Below are positions 7,725 through 16,051 of a stretch of DNA of 35,913 bases, piece by piece. Both the position numbers and the translations under genes were made by a program. The DNA comes from Acidimicrobiales bacterium (GTDB lineage: Bacteria; Actinomycetota; Acidimicrobiia; Acidimicrobiales; Salinilacustritrichaceae). A model generated the notes under the pieces. The model had not been told where the DNA came from, did not search any database, and worked only from the letters and a program-made list of their open reading frames with translations. Position 1 is the first letter of the stretch; each line of letters opens with the position of its first letter. The stretch lies in NCBI GenBank assembly GCA_028822535.1, contig JAPKDO010000003.1:1-35913 (forward strand), read 5' to 3'.

Positions 7725-8741
7725 ATGCTCTTGGGCGTGGACCTCTCCGAAAATGATCCGCTTCGCATCGCGGTCGCCATCGGGATCGTGGTGGTCGCGT
7801 ACGTCGTCAGTCGCGTTCTTCGGCGGGTGCTCCAGCCGCGGCTCGCTCGTCGCCAGACGCCCAGCTTCGGACGCGTCGTCAGCCGCTTGATCGGTTGGGC
7901 CGTCGTCACCGTGGCGTTGATGTTCGCAGTCACGCTCGCCGCCCCGAGCATCAAACCGGTCGACTTCATCGCCGGCCTCGGTATCTTCTCGATCGCACTG
8001 GGTTTCGCGTTCCAGGACATCCTCTCGAACCTGCTCGCGGGACTGCTGTTGATCATCCGCCAGCCGTTCGAACAGGGCGACCAGATCGAGGTGAACGGCT
8101 TCACCGGCACCGTCGAGGGCATCACGATCCGGGAGACGACGCTCAAGACCTTCGACGGGCAGCGGGTCATCGTTCCGAACGCCGACGTCTACCAGAGCGC
8201 GATCCAGGTCTTGACCGCCTTCGACCGGCGCCGGACCAGCCTCGAGATCGGCGTCGGATACGACGATGATCTCGGTGTGGCCGAGGAGGTCATCCTCGAC
8301 GCATGCTCAGCGATCGACGGCGTGCTGGAGGATCCCGCACCCGAGGCGTACCTCGTCGGGCTGGGCGACAACGCCGTGATCTTCGACTTGCGCTACTGGA
8401 CCGATCCGCACCAAGCCGATGTCCGGCGGGTCGAACATCGCGTGTTCCGTGCCGTGAAGGAACGGCTCGACGACGAAGGCCTCGACATGCCGTTCCCGGT
8501 CCGGACCCTCGAGGCGTCACCTTCGTTGGTCGAAGCGCTGCGGACGGACCTCGCCGAGGCCGTCACAGCCGATGACGACAGCGCCGACGAAGACGTCGCC
8601 GTCGGTGAGGCCGACGATTACCTCGCCGATCTCACCCACGCCGAGTTGTACGAGGTCGCGAAAAGTCTCGACATCGGAGGCCGATCGTCGATGTCGCGCG
8701 ACGAGCTCGCAGCAGGGATCGCCGAAGCCGTGGGGAGCTGA
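7725..8741 (+). CDS. MscS family mechanosensitive ion channel with C-terminal Rho_N/SAP-like domain
   Basis: GLGIFSIALGFAFQDILSNLLAGLLLIIRQPFEQGDQIEVNGFTGTVEGITIRETTLKTFDGQRVIVPNADV; C-terminus LADLTHAELYEVAKSLDIGGRSSMSRDELAAGIAEA. Confidence 0.92.
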   Translation: MLLGVDLSENDPLRIAVAIGIVVVAYVVSRVLRRVLQPRLARRQTPSFGRVVSRLIGWAVVTVALMFAVTLAAPSIKPVDFIAGLGIFSIALGFAFQDILSNLLAGLLLIIRQPFEQGDQIEVNGFTGTVEGITIRETTLKTFDGQRVIVPNADVYQSAIQVLTAFDRRRTSLEIGVGYDDDLGVAEEVILDACSAIDGVLEDPAPEAYLVGLGDNAVIFDLRYWTDPHQADVRRVEHRVFRAVKERLDDEGLDMPFPVRTLEASPSLVEALRTDLAEAVTADDDSADEDVAVGEADDYLADLTHAELYEVAKSLDIGGRSSMSRDELAAGIAEAVGS

Positions 8742-8846
8742 CCCGCCGCATCCGGCGCCGCCGCGCCGGTCGCGATGCCCACGTGTGCTCACCCTCGGCT
8801 CCGTGGCACCCTGTTGCCTCATGACGGACCGGAAGTGGCGCTCCGG

Positions 8847-10610
8847 GTGAGCGGCGACGAGTGGATCACGCTGGGCGTCCTGGTGTCGATGCTGGGAGTC
8901 CTGGTCGTGGACCGGTTCCCCCCGGCCGGCATCGTCTTCGGGGCGACGTTCGCACTGTTGATCACCGATGTGATCGACGCCGATGTGGCGTTCTCCGGCT
9001 TCTCGAACTCGGCCCCGCTGACGGTCGCCGCGCTCTACGTGCTCGCCCGGGGAGCACAGAAGACCGGGATGCTGACGGCGATGACGTCGCGACTCCTGGG
9101 CAACGGCAGCGGCATCCGATCGATGGCACGGTTCCTCGTCCCGACGGCGAGTGCCTCCGCGTTTTTCCCGAACACCCCGCTGGTCGCGATGCTCATCCCC
9201 GACGTGTTGGCGTGGTGCCGACGCCACAACCTTTCGCCGTCGCGCTTCCTCATGCCGCTCTCGTTCGCCGCGCTGCTCGGCGGCGTGGTGACCGTGTTGG
9301 GTACGTCGACCAACCTCGTCATCTCGGGTCTGCTCGACGCCGCGCCCGACGGCAAGCCCCTGTCGGTGTTCGAGATGACGCCGATCGGCCTGCCGATCGC
9401 CGTGGTGGGGACGATCCTCCTGCTGGTCCTCGGTCCCCGCCTGGTGCCCGAGCGACTGACCCCGCCCGAGTCGGCCGAAGCCCAGGCGCGGGAGTTCTCG
9501 ATGACGATGCAGGTGGTCCCCGGCGGTCCACTCGACGGCCGGACCGTGGCCGATGCCGGCCTACGCGACCTGCAGGGCGTGTTCCTCGTCCAGATCGAGC
9601 GGGATGAATCGACCGTGAGCCCGGTCGCTCCCGATCGACGGATCGACGGCGGCGACACGCTGACCTTCGTCGGCAACGTCGACGAGATCCTCGATCTCCA
9701 ACGGCGCAAGGGTCTTCGCTCGACCGAGCAGGAACACGTGCTCGCCGTCGACTCGCCCGACACCCGGTTCTTCGAGGTGGTCATCGGCCGTTCGTCCCCG
9801 CTGGTCGGCACCACCATCCGCGATGCCGGTTTCCGAGGGACCTACCAGGCCGCCGTCGTCGCGCTGCACCGATCAGGTCACCGCGTCGCCGGCAAGTTGG
9901 GCGCCATTCGACTTCGCCACGGCGACACGCTGCTGCTGTTGGCCAAGCCGGACTTCCGACGGAACTGGCACGACAAGCGGGACTTCCTCGTGGTCGCTCC
10001 CGTCGGCGGTGAGTCGCCGGCAGCGACGTCGAAGGCGCCGCTGGTCGCGGCGATCACGGCAGCGGTCGTCATCGCGAGCGCCGCCGGACTCCTGCCGTTG
10101 CTCGAGAGTTCGCTCGTCGGTGCGGCGGCGCTGATCGCATCTCGCGTCCTGACATTCTCCGAGGCGCGCGATGCGATCGACATCGACGTCGTCATCCTCA
10201 TCGCGTCCGCCTTCGGGCTGGGTGGCGCGATGCAGGCCACGGGCCTGGCGCAGCGCATCGCCGATGGGTTGACCGAGTCCTTCGGGAGCTTCGGTCCAGT
10301 CGGGATCATCTTCGGCGTGGTGCTCGCCACCGCGCTGCTCACGGAGTTGGTGACCAACAACGCTGCGGCGGTCGTGATGTTCCCGATCGCACTGGCGTCA
10401 GCCGTCGCTGCCGAGGTCGATCCGCGGTCGATGGCGATCGCCGTCGCCGTCTCGGCGTCGGCCAGCTTCCTCACCCCGATCGGGTATCAGACCAACACCA
10501 TGGTCTACGGCCCCGGCGGTTACCGGTTCCTCGACTACGCACGGGTCGGCGCGCCGTTGACCGCCACGATCCTCGTCGGGACCACGATCATGACCACGAT
10601 CGTCGGATAG
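8847..10610 (+). CDS. SLC13/DASS-type permease with two TrkA-C (RCK_C) domains
   Basis: Hydrophobic segments with GTSTNLVISG and ELVTNNAAAVVMFPIA flanking two soluble repeats (GPLDGRTVADAGLRDLQGVFLVQIER; SSPLVGTTIRDAGFRGTYQAAVVALHR); GTG start favoured over upstream ATG 8775. Confidence 0.88.
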   Translation: MSGDEWITLGVLVSMLGVLVVDRFPPAGIVFGATFALLITDVIDADVAFSGFSNSAPLTVAALYVLARGAQKTGMLTAMTSRLLGNGSGIRSMARFLVPTASASAFFPNTPLVAMLIPDVLAWCRRHNLSPSRFLMPLSFAALLGGVVTVLGTSTNLVISGLLDAAPDGKPLSVFEMTPIGLPIAVVGTILLLVLGPRLVPERLTPPESAEAQAREFSMTMQVVPGGPLDGRTVADAGLRDLQGVFLVQIERDESTVSPVAPDRRIDGGDTLTFVGNVDEILDLQRRKGLRSTEQEHVLAVDSPDTRFFEVVIGRSSPLVGTTIRDAGFRGTYQAAVVALHRSGHRVAGKLGAIRLRHGDTLLLLAKPDFRRNWHDKRDFLVVAPVGGESPAATSKAPLVAAITAAVVIASAAGLLPLLESSLVGAAALIASRVLTFSEARDAIDIDVVILIASAFGLGGAMQATGLAQRIADGLTESFGSFGPVGIIFGVVLATALLTELVTNNAAAVVMFPIALASAVAAEVDPRSMAIAVAVSASASFLTPIGYQTNTMVYGPGGYRFLDYARVGAPLTATILVGTTIMTTIVG

Positions 10611-10766
10611 CGCGCCGACCTCGGAGTTCGAGCGACGAGTCGCGACACCATCCGTTCGTGTCCTGGACCCGTCACGCCGTGTCGCATGGTCCGCAACGAC
10701 TGGACCGGCGCATGGGAACGTGCCGCCCTGCTCCAGCTCGACGCCGGCTGAGCGCTGGACCGACGG

Positions 10767-11231
10767 TCAGTCAGCGAGCAGCGGATGCAGCACGTTGATG
10801 TAGTCGGCGAGCCGGGAGGCGATCTCGAACGCAACCTCTTCGTCATCGAGATCGGGGTCGACCCAGAGCTCGCTGCACCGTCTCCAGTCCTCCGGTCGGC
10901 CGAGGAACGGTCCGGCGACGACCTCATCGCCGAGTTCGGGACGCCATGTGATCTCGGCCGATGCGAGCGACGTCATCGCGGCGTCGTTGACGGCCATGTC
11001 CCCGTCCTCGGCGTGGAACCCGATTTCGAGGACCGCCCCGTCGAGCCCGTCCACGTGCCGGCGAGGCACCAACTGCGCCTCGTAGTGCAGGCGGGGTGGG
11101 GTGTCGACGTCGAGCCACACCTTGACGCCGCGGCGATGGGAACGGAAGCGGACCTCGCCGACCTCGGACCCGACGAGGGTGCGGGTCAGCTCGCCGACCT
11201 GTTCGAACAAGGGGAGCTCCACAGCATGCAC
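10767..11231 (-). CDS. Hypothetical protein
   Basis: Coherent ORF (HAVELPLFEQVGELTRTLVGSEVGEVRFRSHRRG...); start uncertain (GTG 11231). Confidence 0.6.
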   Translation of the reverse strand: MHAVELPLFEQVGELTRTLVGSEVGEVRFRSHRRGVKVWLDVDTPPRLHYEAQLVPRRHVDGLDGAVLEIGFHAEDGDMAVNDAAMTSLASAEITWRPELGDEVVAGPFLGRPEDWRRCSELWVDPDLDDEEVAFEIASRLADYINVLHPLLAD

Positions 11232-11312
11232 CCTGCCATCCGCCGCGGCAGGAGGTCGTCCGACAGCGTCGAGCCGCCGCTGTGACGCCCGTCTCGTGAA
11301 TGCGTGCACGAG

Positions 11313-11341
11313 TTTGTGTCGATTTGGTGACGAGCTAGTGT
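11313..11341 (+). promoter_or_regulatory. Candidate promoter TTTGTG-N17-TAGTGT upstream of the Rpf-like gene
   Basis: Hexamers with 17-bp spacing, embedded among GTNAC repeats. Confidence 0.45.
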
Positions 11342-11515
11342 TACGGAATCGTGACAGAGCACAGCCGGTCCTGACTTCGGGGCGCGGCGCTCACCCGACC
11401 CTGACCCCGACCCCACCCCGGACCCATCGCTTCTCACCTCGACCTCGACAAAGCACGCCTCGACCGGACCTTCCGTCGACGCCGACTCGGCCTGCTGGCC
11501 GGGTTCGCGATCGTC

Positions 11516-12184
11516 GTGCTCGGTATCGGGCTGGCGGTCGATCCCGGGGAGGAAGCCGATGTCGAGGTCGCGGCCGGCGACACCGTCGTCCACGCCCAAG
11601 CGGGTGCACCGGTGACCCTGTCGGCGATCGTGGCCGAGACCACCTCCACGCTCCTGGCAGCGACCGAGACGGTGCCGGAGACCACGACGACCGCTGCCCC
11701 GACGACGACCAGGGAGGCGTCGACGACCACAGTGGTCGCCGAGACCACGACGACCGCCGCACCGACCACCGCAGCGCCCACGACGGCCGCGCCGACAACG
11801 GCACCTCCCGCCACGACTGCCGCAGCACCGACGACCACCGCGGCGCCTGCACCGCCACCCACGGCGCCCCCGACGACAGCGCCGCCTACGACGGCGCCGC
11901 CCACGACGCAATCCGACGGAGGGTACGACTACGGCGACCCCCGCGGCCTGCAGGTGTGGCTCGACCTCGCCCAGTGCGAGTCGCACGGCAACTGGTCGAT
12001 CAACACCGGGAACGGCTACTACGGCGGCCTCCAGTTCGGTCTGAGCGCCTGGCAGGACGTCGGTGGCACCGGGTACCCCCACGAACATCCCCGCGACACA
12101 CAGATCGAGATGGGCCGCCGTCTGCAGGCTCGGTACGGCTGGGGAGCGTGGCCCCACTGCTCGAGCGAACTCGGCCTCCGGTAG
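11516..12184 (+). CDS. Resuscitation-promoting-factor/transglycosylase-like protein with Thr/Pro/Ala linker
   Basis: C-terminal LQVWLDLAQCESHGNWSINTGNGYYGGLQFGLSAWQDVGGTGYPHEHPRDTQIEMGRRLQARYGWGAWPHCSSELGL is an Rpf-like domain; coding similarity extends upstream to about 11426 (LDLDKARLDRTFRRRRLGLLAGFAIVVLG), so the start is unresolved. Confidence 0.85.
   Translation: MLGIGLAVDPGEEADVEVAAGDTVVHAQAGAPVTLSAIVAETTSTLLAATETVPETTTTAAPTTTREASTTTVVAETTTTAAPTTAAPTTAAPTTAPPATTAAAPTTTAAPAPPPTAPPTTAPPTTAPPTTQSDGGYDYGDPRGLQVWLDLAQCESHGNWSINTGNGYYGGLQFGLSAWQDVGGTGYPHEHPRDTQIEMGRRLQARYGWGAWPHCSSELGLR
11620..11910 (+). repeat. Low-complexity region encoding a TTTAAPTT-type linker
   Basis: ETTTTAAPTTTREASTTT...APTTAAPTTAAPTTAPPATTAAAPTTTAAPAPPPTAPPTTAPPTTAPPTT. 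Confidence 0.9.
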
Positions 12185-12254
12185 TCGTCGAGCCGGGTAG
12201 TCGTTGGATTGGGTGGTCGTTTCGCCGGGTGATGCCGTCGGCCCCCGGTGCCTC

Positions 12255-12635
12255 CTAGCGGGCTGGCGCCGGCGTCCGCATCGACGCCAGCTGGTACGCG
12301 GCCAGACCCATCAGCAGCACCCCGTTCGGAACATGCAACGCCGCGGCGTCGGCAGTGTCTCTGCCCACGTAGCCGAGCCCGATCTGGGTGAAGGTCAAGA
12401 GTGCGATCAACCCGGCCACGGCCATCTGGCCGCCATCGGCCTTGTCGGCGAGCCCGAGCCCCAGATTCACGAGTGCGACGACGAACACGGCGTTCCCGAT
12501 GTAGCCGTGCGTCTCGATGATGAGATCGCCGAGGAAGAGAAACCGACCGGCAAGCACGGCCAGCAGGAAGACGGTGGCCGCGATGACGGCGGCGCAGACC
12601 TTGCGGGCACGGGTGATCGAGGACGTCGATGTCAT
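12255..12635 (-). CDS. Small integral membrane protein
   Basis: 126 aa with about four hydrophobic helices (VCAAVIAATVFLLAVLAGRFLFLGDLI, GYIGNAVFVVALVNLGLGLA, MAVAGLIALLTFTQIGLGYV, VLLMGLAAYQLA). Confidence 0.75.
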   Translation of the reverse strand: MTSTSSITRARKVCAAVIAATVFLLAVLAGRFLFLGDLIIETHGYIGNAVFVVALVNLGLGLADKADGGQMAVAGLIALLTFTQIGLGYVGRDTADAAALHVPNGVLLMGLAAYQLASMRTPAPAR

Positions 12636-12748
12636 CGCGACAGCATGTCGTATCGTCGGCCCGATGGCGCACTCGTCGCTGATCCGTACGCGACCCCTGT
12701 GGCGCAGATGAGGTCGGACGCTGGCGTGGTCCTTGCCGGTGGCCTTCG

Positions 12749-13327
12749 TCAGTCGGCGATGAGCGGCGACAGACCGGACTCGATGCGCTCGGTGACGTCG
12801 TCGACCGAACCGGTCCCGTCGATCCGCAGCAGGATGTCGCGCTGCTCGTAGAACTCCACCAGTGGAGCTGTGTTCTCCTCGTAGACCCGGAGTCGGTTGC
12901 GGATCACGTCCTCGGTGTCGTCGCTGCGGCCCTTCTCCCGACCCCGCTCGACGAGGCGGCGAACCAGCTCGTCCTCGGGAACGTCGAGCATGATCACGGC
13001 ATCGAAGACCCGGTTCTTGTTGCGTCCCCACTCGTACGCGCTCTCGGCCTGGTTGAGGGTGCGGGGGAAGCCGTCGAGCAGGAAGTTCTCGACCGGGTCG
13101 CGGCCACCGAGCGCCTCGGTCACCATCGAGATGACGAGTTGGTCCGGGACGAGACCACCCTGGTCCATGTGTTCCTTCGCTGCCCGTCCGAGCTCGGTTC
13201 CCTGCGACACGTGTTCGCGGAGCAGATCGCCGGTGGCGAGGTGCGGAACGCCGTGACGCTCGGCCAGGCGTTCCCCCTGCGTGCCCTTCCCAGCACCCGG
13301 TGGGGCGAGGAGCAATGCTCGAAACAA
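12749..13327 (-). CDS. adk: Adenylate kinase, short-LID type
   Basis: APPGAGKGTQ P-loop, HLATGDLLR, FLLDGFPRTLNQAE; short LID ERGREKGRSDDTEDVIRNRL; TTG start. Confidence 0.92.
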   Translation of the reverse strand: MFRALLLAPPGAGKGTQGERLAERHGVPHLATGDLLREHVSQGTELGRAAKEHMDQGGLVPDQLVISMVTEALGGRDPVENFLLDGFPRTLNQAESAYEWGRNKNRVFDAVIMLDVPEDELVRRLVERGREKGRSDDTEDVIRNRLRVYEENTAPLVEFYEQRDILLRIDGTGSVDDVTERIESGLSPLIAD

Positions 13328-13438
13328 TGGGGGACCTCCTGTCGGCGTGTCGGCGGGCGCCGGATGGAATCGGCGACCGTAGCGCACCCCGGGGCCGTTC
13401 CCCGGCTGCGGCGGAACCGGCCATGTCAGACTCATCGA

Positions 13439-14845
13439 ATGGAAGCCCGGGCGCTGATCGGCGTGATCGGCGATTGGAGCTCCGGGGCCGGCCCGCTCTA
13501 CCGACAGCTCGCCGATGCGATCTCCGATGCCATCGAGCGTGGCGATCTCCCTCCCGGCACCCGGCTTCCCGCCGAACGATCGTTGGCCGATGCCCTCCCC
13601 GCCTCGCGTGGGACGGTGGTGTCGGCGTTCGGGCTGTTGGCACAATCGGGATCAGTCCTGCGACGGCGCGGGAGCGGCACCACGGTCGCCGGGGAATCGT
13701 CGACCCCGCGTCCCGGTCTCGCCGCCGGCGTGCGCGCCCGGCAGCTGACTGGACGAGTGCTGCAGCCTGGCGGAGGGATCCAGCTCGGTCTCTCGGTCAT
13801 GGAGGACGTCTCCGCCCTTCCCTCGGCAGCCTTCGACGTCGACCGGAGCACCGTCGCGAGAGCTGGGGGACGCCATGGCTACGCGCCGCTCGGCATCTCG
13901 CCACTCCGTGACCGTGTCGCTGAACTCCTCACGGCGCGCGGTGTCCCGACCGTGGTCGAAGAGGTGGCGATCACCCTCGGTGCGCAGCATGGGATCGCCC
14001 TGGCCGCAGAAGCCGTCGCCGAGTCGGGCGCCACCGTGGCGGTCGAAGACCCGACGTACCCGGGAGCGATCGACGTGTACTCCCGCGCCGGTCTCGCCTT
14101 CGCCGCCGTCCGGACCGACGGCGCCGGCCCGGACCCCGCGTCCCTCCGGCGAGCGTTGCAGAGGCACGGCGGCTCGCTCGTCCATCTCGCGCCCCAGTGC
14201 GCCAGCCCGACCGGCGTCGTCACCGTCAGCGCCCGGCGCGAGGAGATCACGAACGCGCTGGCCGATGCGGATGCGTGGCTGGTCGAGGACGCCGCCCTCG
14301 AGTTCCTGGCGCCACCAGAACAGCACGGCTACCTCGCGGCCGACCGACCGGAGCGCACCCTTGTCGTCGGGAGCACGAGCAAGGTGTTCTGGGGCGGGTT
14401 GCGCGTCGGGTGGCTTCGCGGTCCGAGGAGGGTGATCGAACGCATCGGCCGTATCCGTGCCGCGCACGATCTCGGTTCCTCGATCGCTCCACAGGTGACG
14501 GCGCTGCGGTTGCTCGACGACCTCGAGACCATTGCCGAGGCGCGACGGGAGGAGTCGGCGGCGCGTCGTGAGCATCTCCGCTCCCGGCTCATCGCCGGCC
14601 TGCCCGGTGTCTCGATACACGAGTCGGATGGTGGTTTGAGTCTGTGGGTGTCCGTGCCCGACGGCGATGCATTGGTTCGCTCGGCTGCGAAGCAGGGGCT
14701 CGACATCCTCCCGGGCCGTGTCTGCAGCGTCTCGGACGAACAACGCGATCGGGTCCGGATCAGCGCGTGGGCGCCCCTCGGCATCCTCGACGAGGCAGCC
14801 GAGCGGCTCGCGCTGGCGTGGGCGGCCGTCGGGTCAGGCGACTGA
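13439..14845 (+). CDS. MocR/PdxR-like PLP-dependent GntR-family regulator
   Basis: GntR wHTH (PLYRQLADAISDAIERGDLPPGTRLPAERSLADALPASRGTVVSAF) fused to aminotransferase fold (STSKVFWGGLRVGW). Confidence 0.92.
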   Translation: MEARALIGVIGDWSSGAGPLYRQLADAISDAIERGDLPPGTRLPAERSLADALPASRGTVVSAFGLLAQSGSVLRRRGSGTTVAGESSTPRPGLAAGVRARQLTGRVLQPGGGIQLGLSVMEDVSALPSAAFDVDRSTVARAGGRHGYAPLGISPLRDRVAELLTARGVPTVVEEVAITLGAQHGIALAAEAVAESGATVAVEDPTYPGAIDVYSRAGLAFAAVRTDGAGPDPASLRRALQRHGGSLVHLAPQCASPTGVVTVSARREEITNALADADAWLVEDAALEFLAPPEQHGYLAADRPERTLVVGSTSKVFWGGLRVGWLRGPRRVIERIGRIRAAHDLGSSIAPQVTALRLLDDLETIAEARREESAARREHLRSRLIAGLPGVSIHESDGGLSLWVSVPDGDALVRSAAKQGLDILPGRVCSVSDEQRDRVRISAWAPLGILDEAAERLALAWAAVGSGD

Positions 14846-16009
14846 CCCGAGGCGCCGGGCTGCCTCCTCGAGCCCATCCGGCGCCAGCGTCGCGAACGTG
14901 GCCCGCAGGGTCGTGGTGGCGCCGTCGTCGGTCGGTGAGAAGGCTGAACCTGGCACGAAGGCGACGCCGGCCGCGACGGCACGGGGGAGGAGGGCACGGG
15001 TGTCGGTGCCGGGGAGGTCGGCCCAGAGGAACAACCCGCCCCGCGGCGGTTCGATCGTCGCGCCGGGCAGCGCTGCGGTCAGAGCGGTTCGCAGGATCTC
15101 GGCACGGTCGGCGTAGAACGCTCCGAGGGATCGGCCACGAGCAGCCATCCATCCCGGACGGCTCAGCAGATCGGCGACGAGGTGCTGGCCGAGCGACGAC
15201 GTGTGGAGGTCGGCGGCCTGTTTGAGTCGCGCGACCGCCGAGACGATGTCGGGCGGAGCGATCGCCCAACCGATTCGGAGGCCCGGAGCGATCGTCTTCG
15301 ACGTGGTTCCGAGCGAGACGACCCGATCGGTCCAGCGGGCGATCGGCGCGTGCTCGGGTTCGTCGAAACGGATCTGGCCGTACGGGTCGTCCTCGATCAC
15401 GACGAAACCCCAACGGTCGGCCAGAGCGGCGAGGTGGCGACGTCGGTCGGGGTGGAGGACGGCACCGGTCGGGTTCTGGAAGTCGGTGACGGTGTACACG
15501 AGCTTGGGCCGCGCACCGCGTCGGATGCTCGCCTCGAGGTCGGCGGTGTCCAACCCGTGGCGGTCGACGGGGACGGTGAGCCACTGTGGGCGACGCTGAC
15601 CGAAGGCCTGGATCGCTCCCAGGTAGCCCGGGTCCTCGATCGCCACCGTGTCCCCGGGGCTGACGAACGCTCGGCCGAGGAGGTCGAGCGCCTGTTGGGA
15701 GCCGCTGGTGACGAGGACCTCGTCCGTCGTCCGGGCGCGACCACATCGATCACCGAAGCGATGGGCGAGCAGTGCACGCAGCTCGGGCATTCCTTCGGTT
15801 CGCCCGTACTGGAGTGCGGCACCGGAGCCGTCGCGGATGGCTGCAGACGACGCGACGACGAGGTCGTCGATCGGAAACGTCGCTGGATCGGGCATGCCGC
15901 CGGCCAGCGACAGCACGTCCTCGGTGTCCGCCAGTGCCAGGATCTCCCGGATCACCGACGAACGAGCACCGCGGGCGTCGTCGGTCAGCAGATGGGTGAG
16001 GGTGGTCAT
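14834..16009 (-). CDS. PLP-dependent class I/II aminotransferase, LysN/2-aminoadipate type
   Basis: LALADTEDVLSLAGGMPDPATFP, TSGSQQALDLLGR, TDFQNPTG, LGTTSKTIAPGLRIGW. Confidence 0.92.
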   Translation of the reverse strand: MTTLTHLLTDDARGARSSVIREILALADTEDVLSLAGGMPDPATFPIDDLVVASSAAIRDGSGAALQYGRTEGMPELRALLAHRFGDRCGRARTTDEVLVTSGSQQALDLLGRAFVSPGDTVAIEDPGYLGAIQAFGQRRPQWLTVPVDRHGLDTADLEASIRRGARPKLVYTVTDFQNPTGAVLHPDRRRHLAALADRWGFVVIEDDPYGQIRFDEPEHAPIARWTDRVVSLGTTSKTIAPGLRIGWAIAPPDIVSAVARLKQAADLHTSSLGQHLVADLLSRPGWMAARGRSLGAFYADRAEILRTALTAALPGATIEPPRGGLFLWADLPGTDTRALLPRAVAAGVAFVPGSAFSPTDDGATTTLRATFATLAPDGLEEAARRLGSVA

Positions 16010-16051
16010 CGGCCCAGTGTCCGGCACGGCGCAGGGCGCGGCGAGAGCCAA

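Noticed and set aside
10687-10752. 21-codon ORF MVRNDWTGAWERAALLQLDAG in the permease downstream gap
   Set aside because: Too short, no ribosome-binding site or family evidence; could be a remnant but cannot be supported
11434-11904. Minus-strand ORF with VVGAAVVGGAVV repeats
   Set aside because: Antisense reading of the Rpf Thr/Pro/Ala linker; repeat arises from the sense low-complexity DNA
11700-11910. Possible CRISPR-like or tandem-repeat array
   Set aside because: Irregular GCCGACGAC-type codon repeats with no spacer structure; explained by the protein linker
13389-13405. CCGGGG-CCGTT-CCCCGG hairpin in the adk/MocR divergent gap
   Set aside because: Six-bp GC stem is expected by chance at this GC content and sits between divergent starts, so not a terminator
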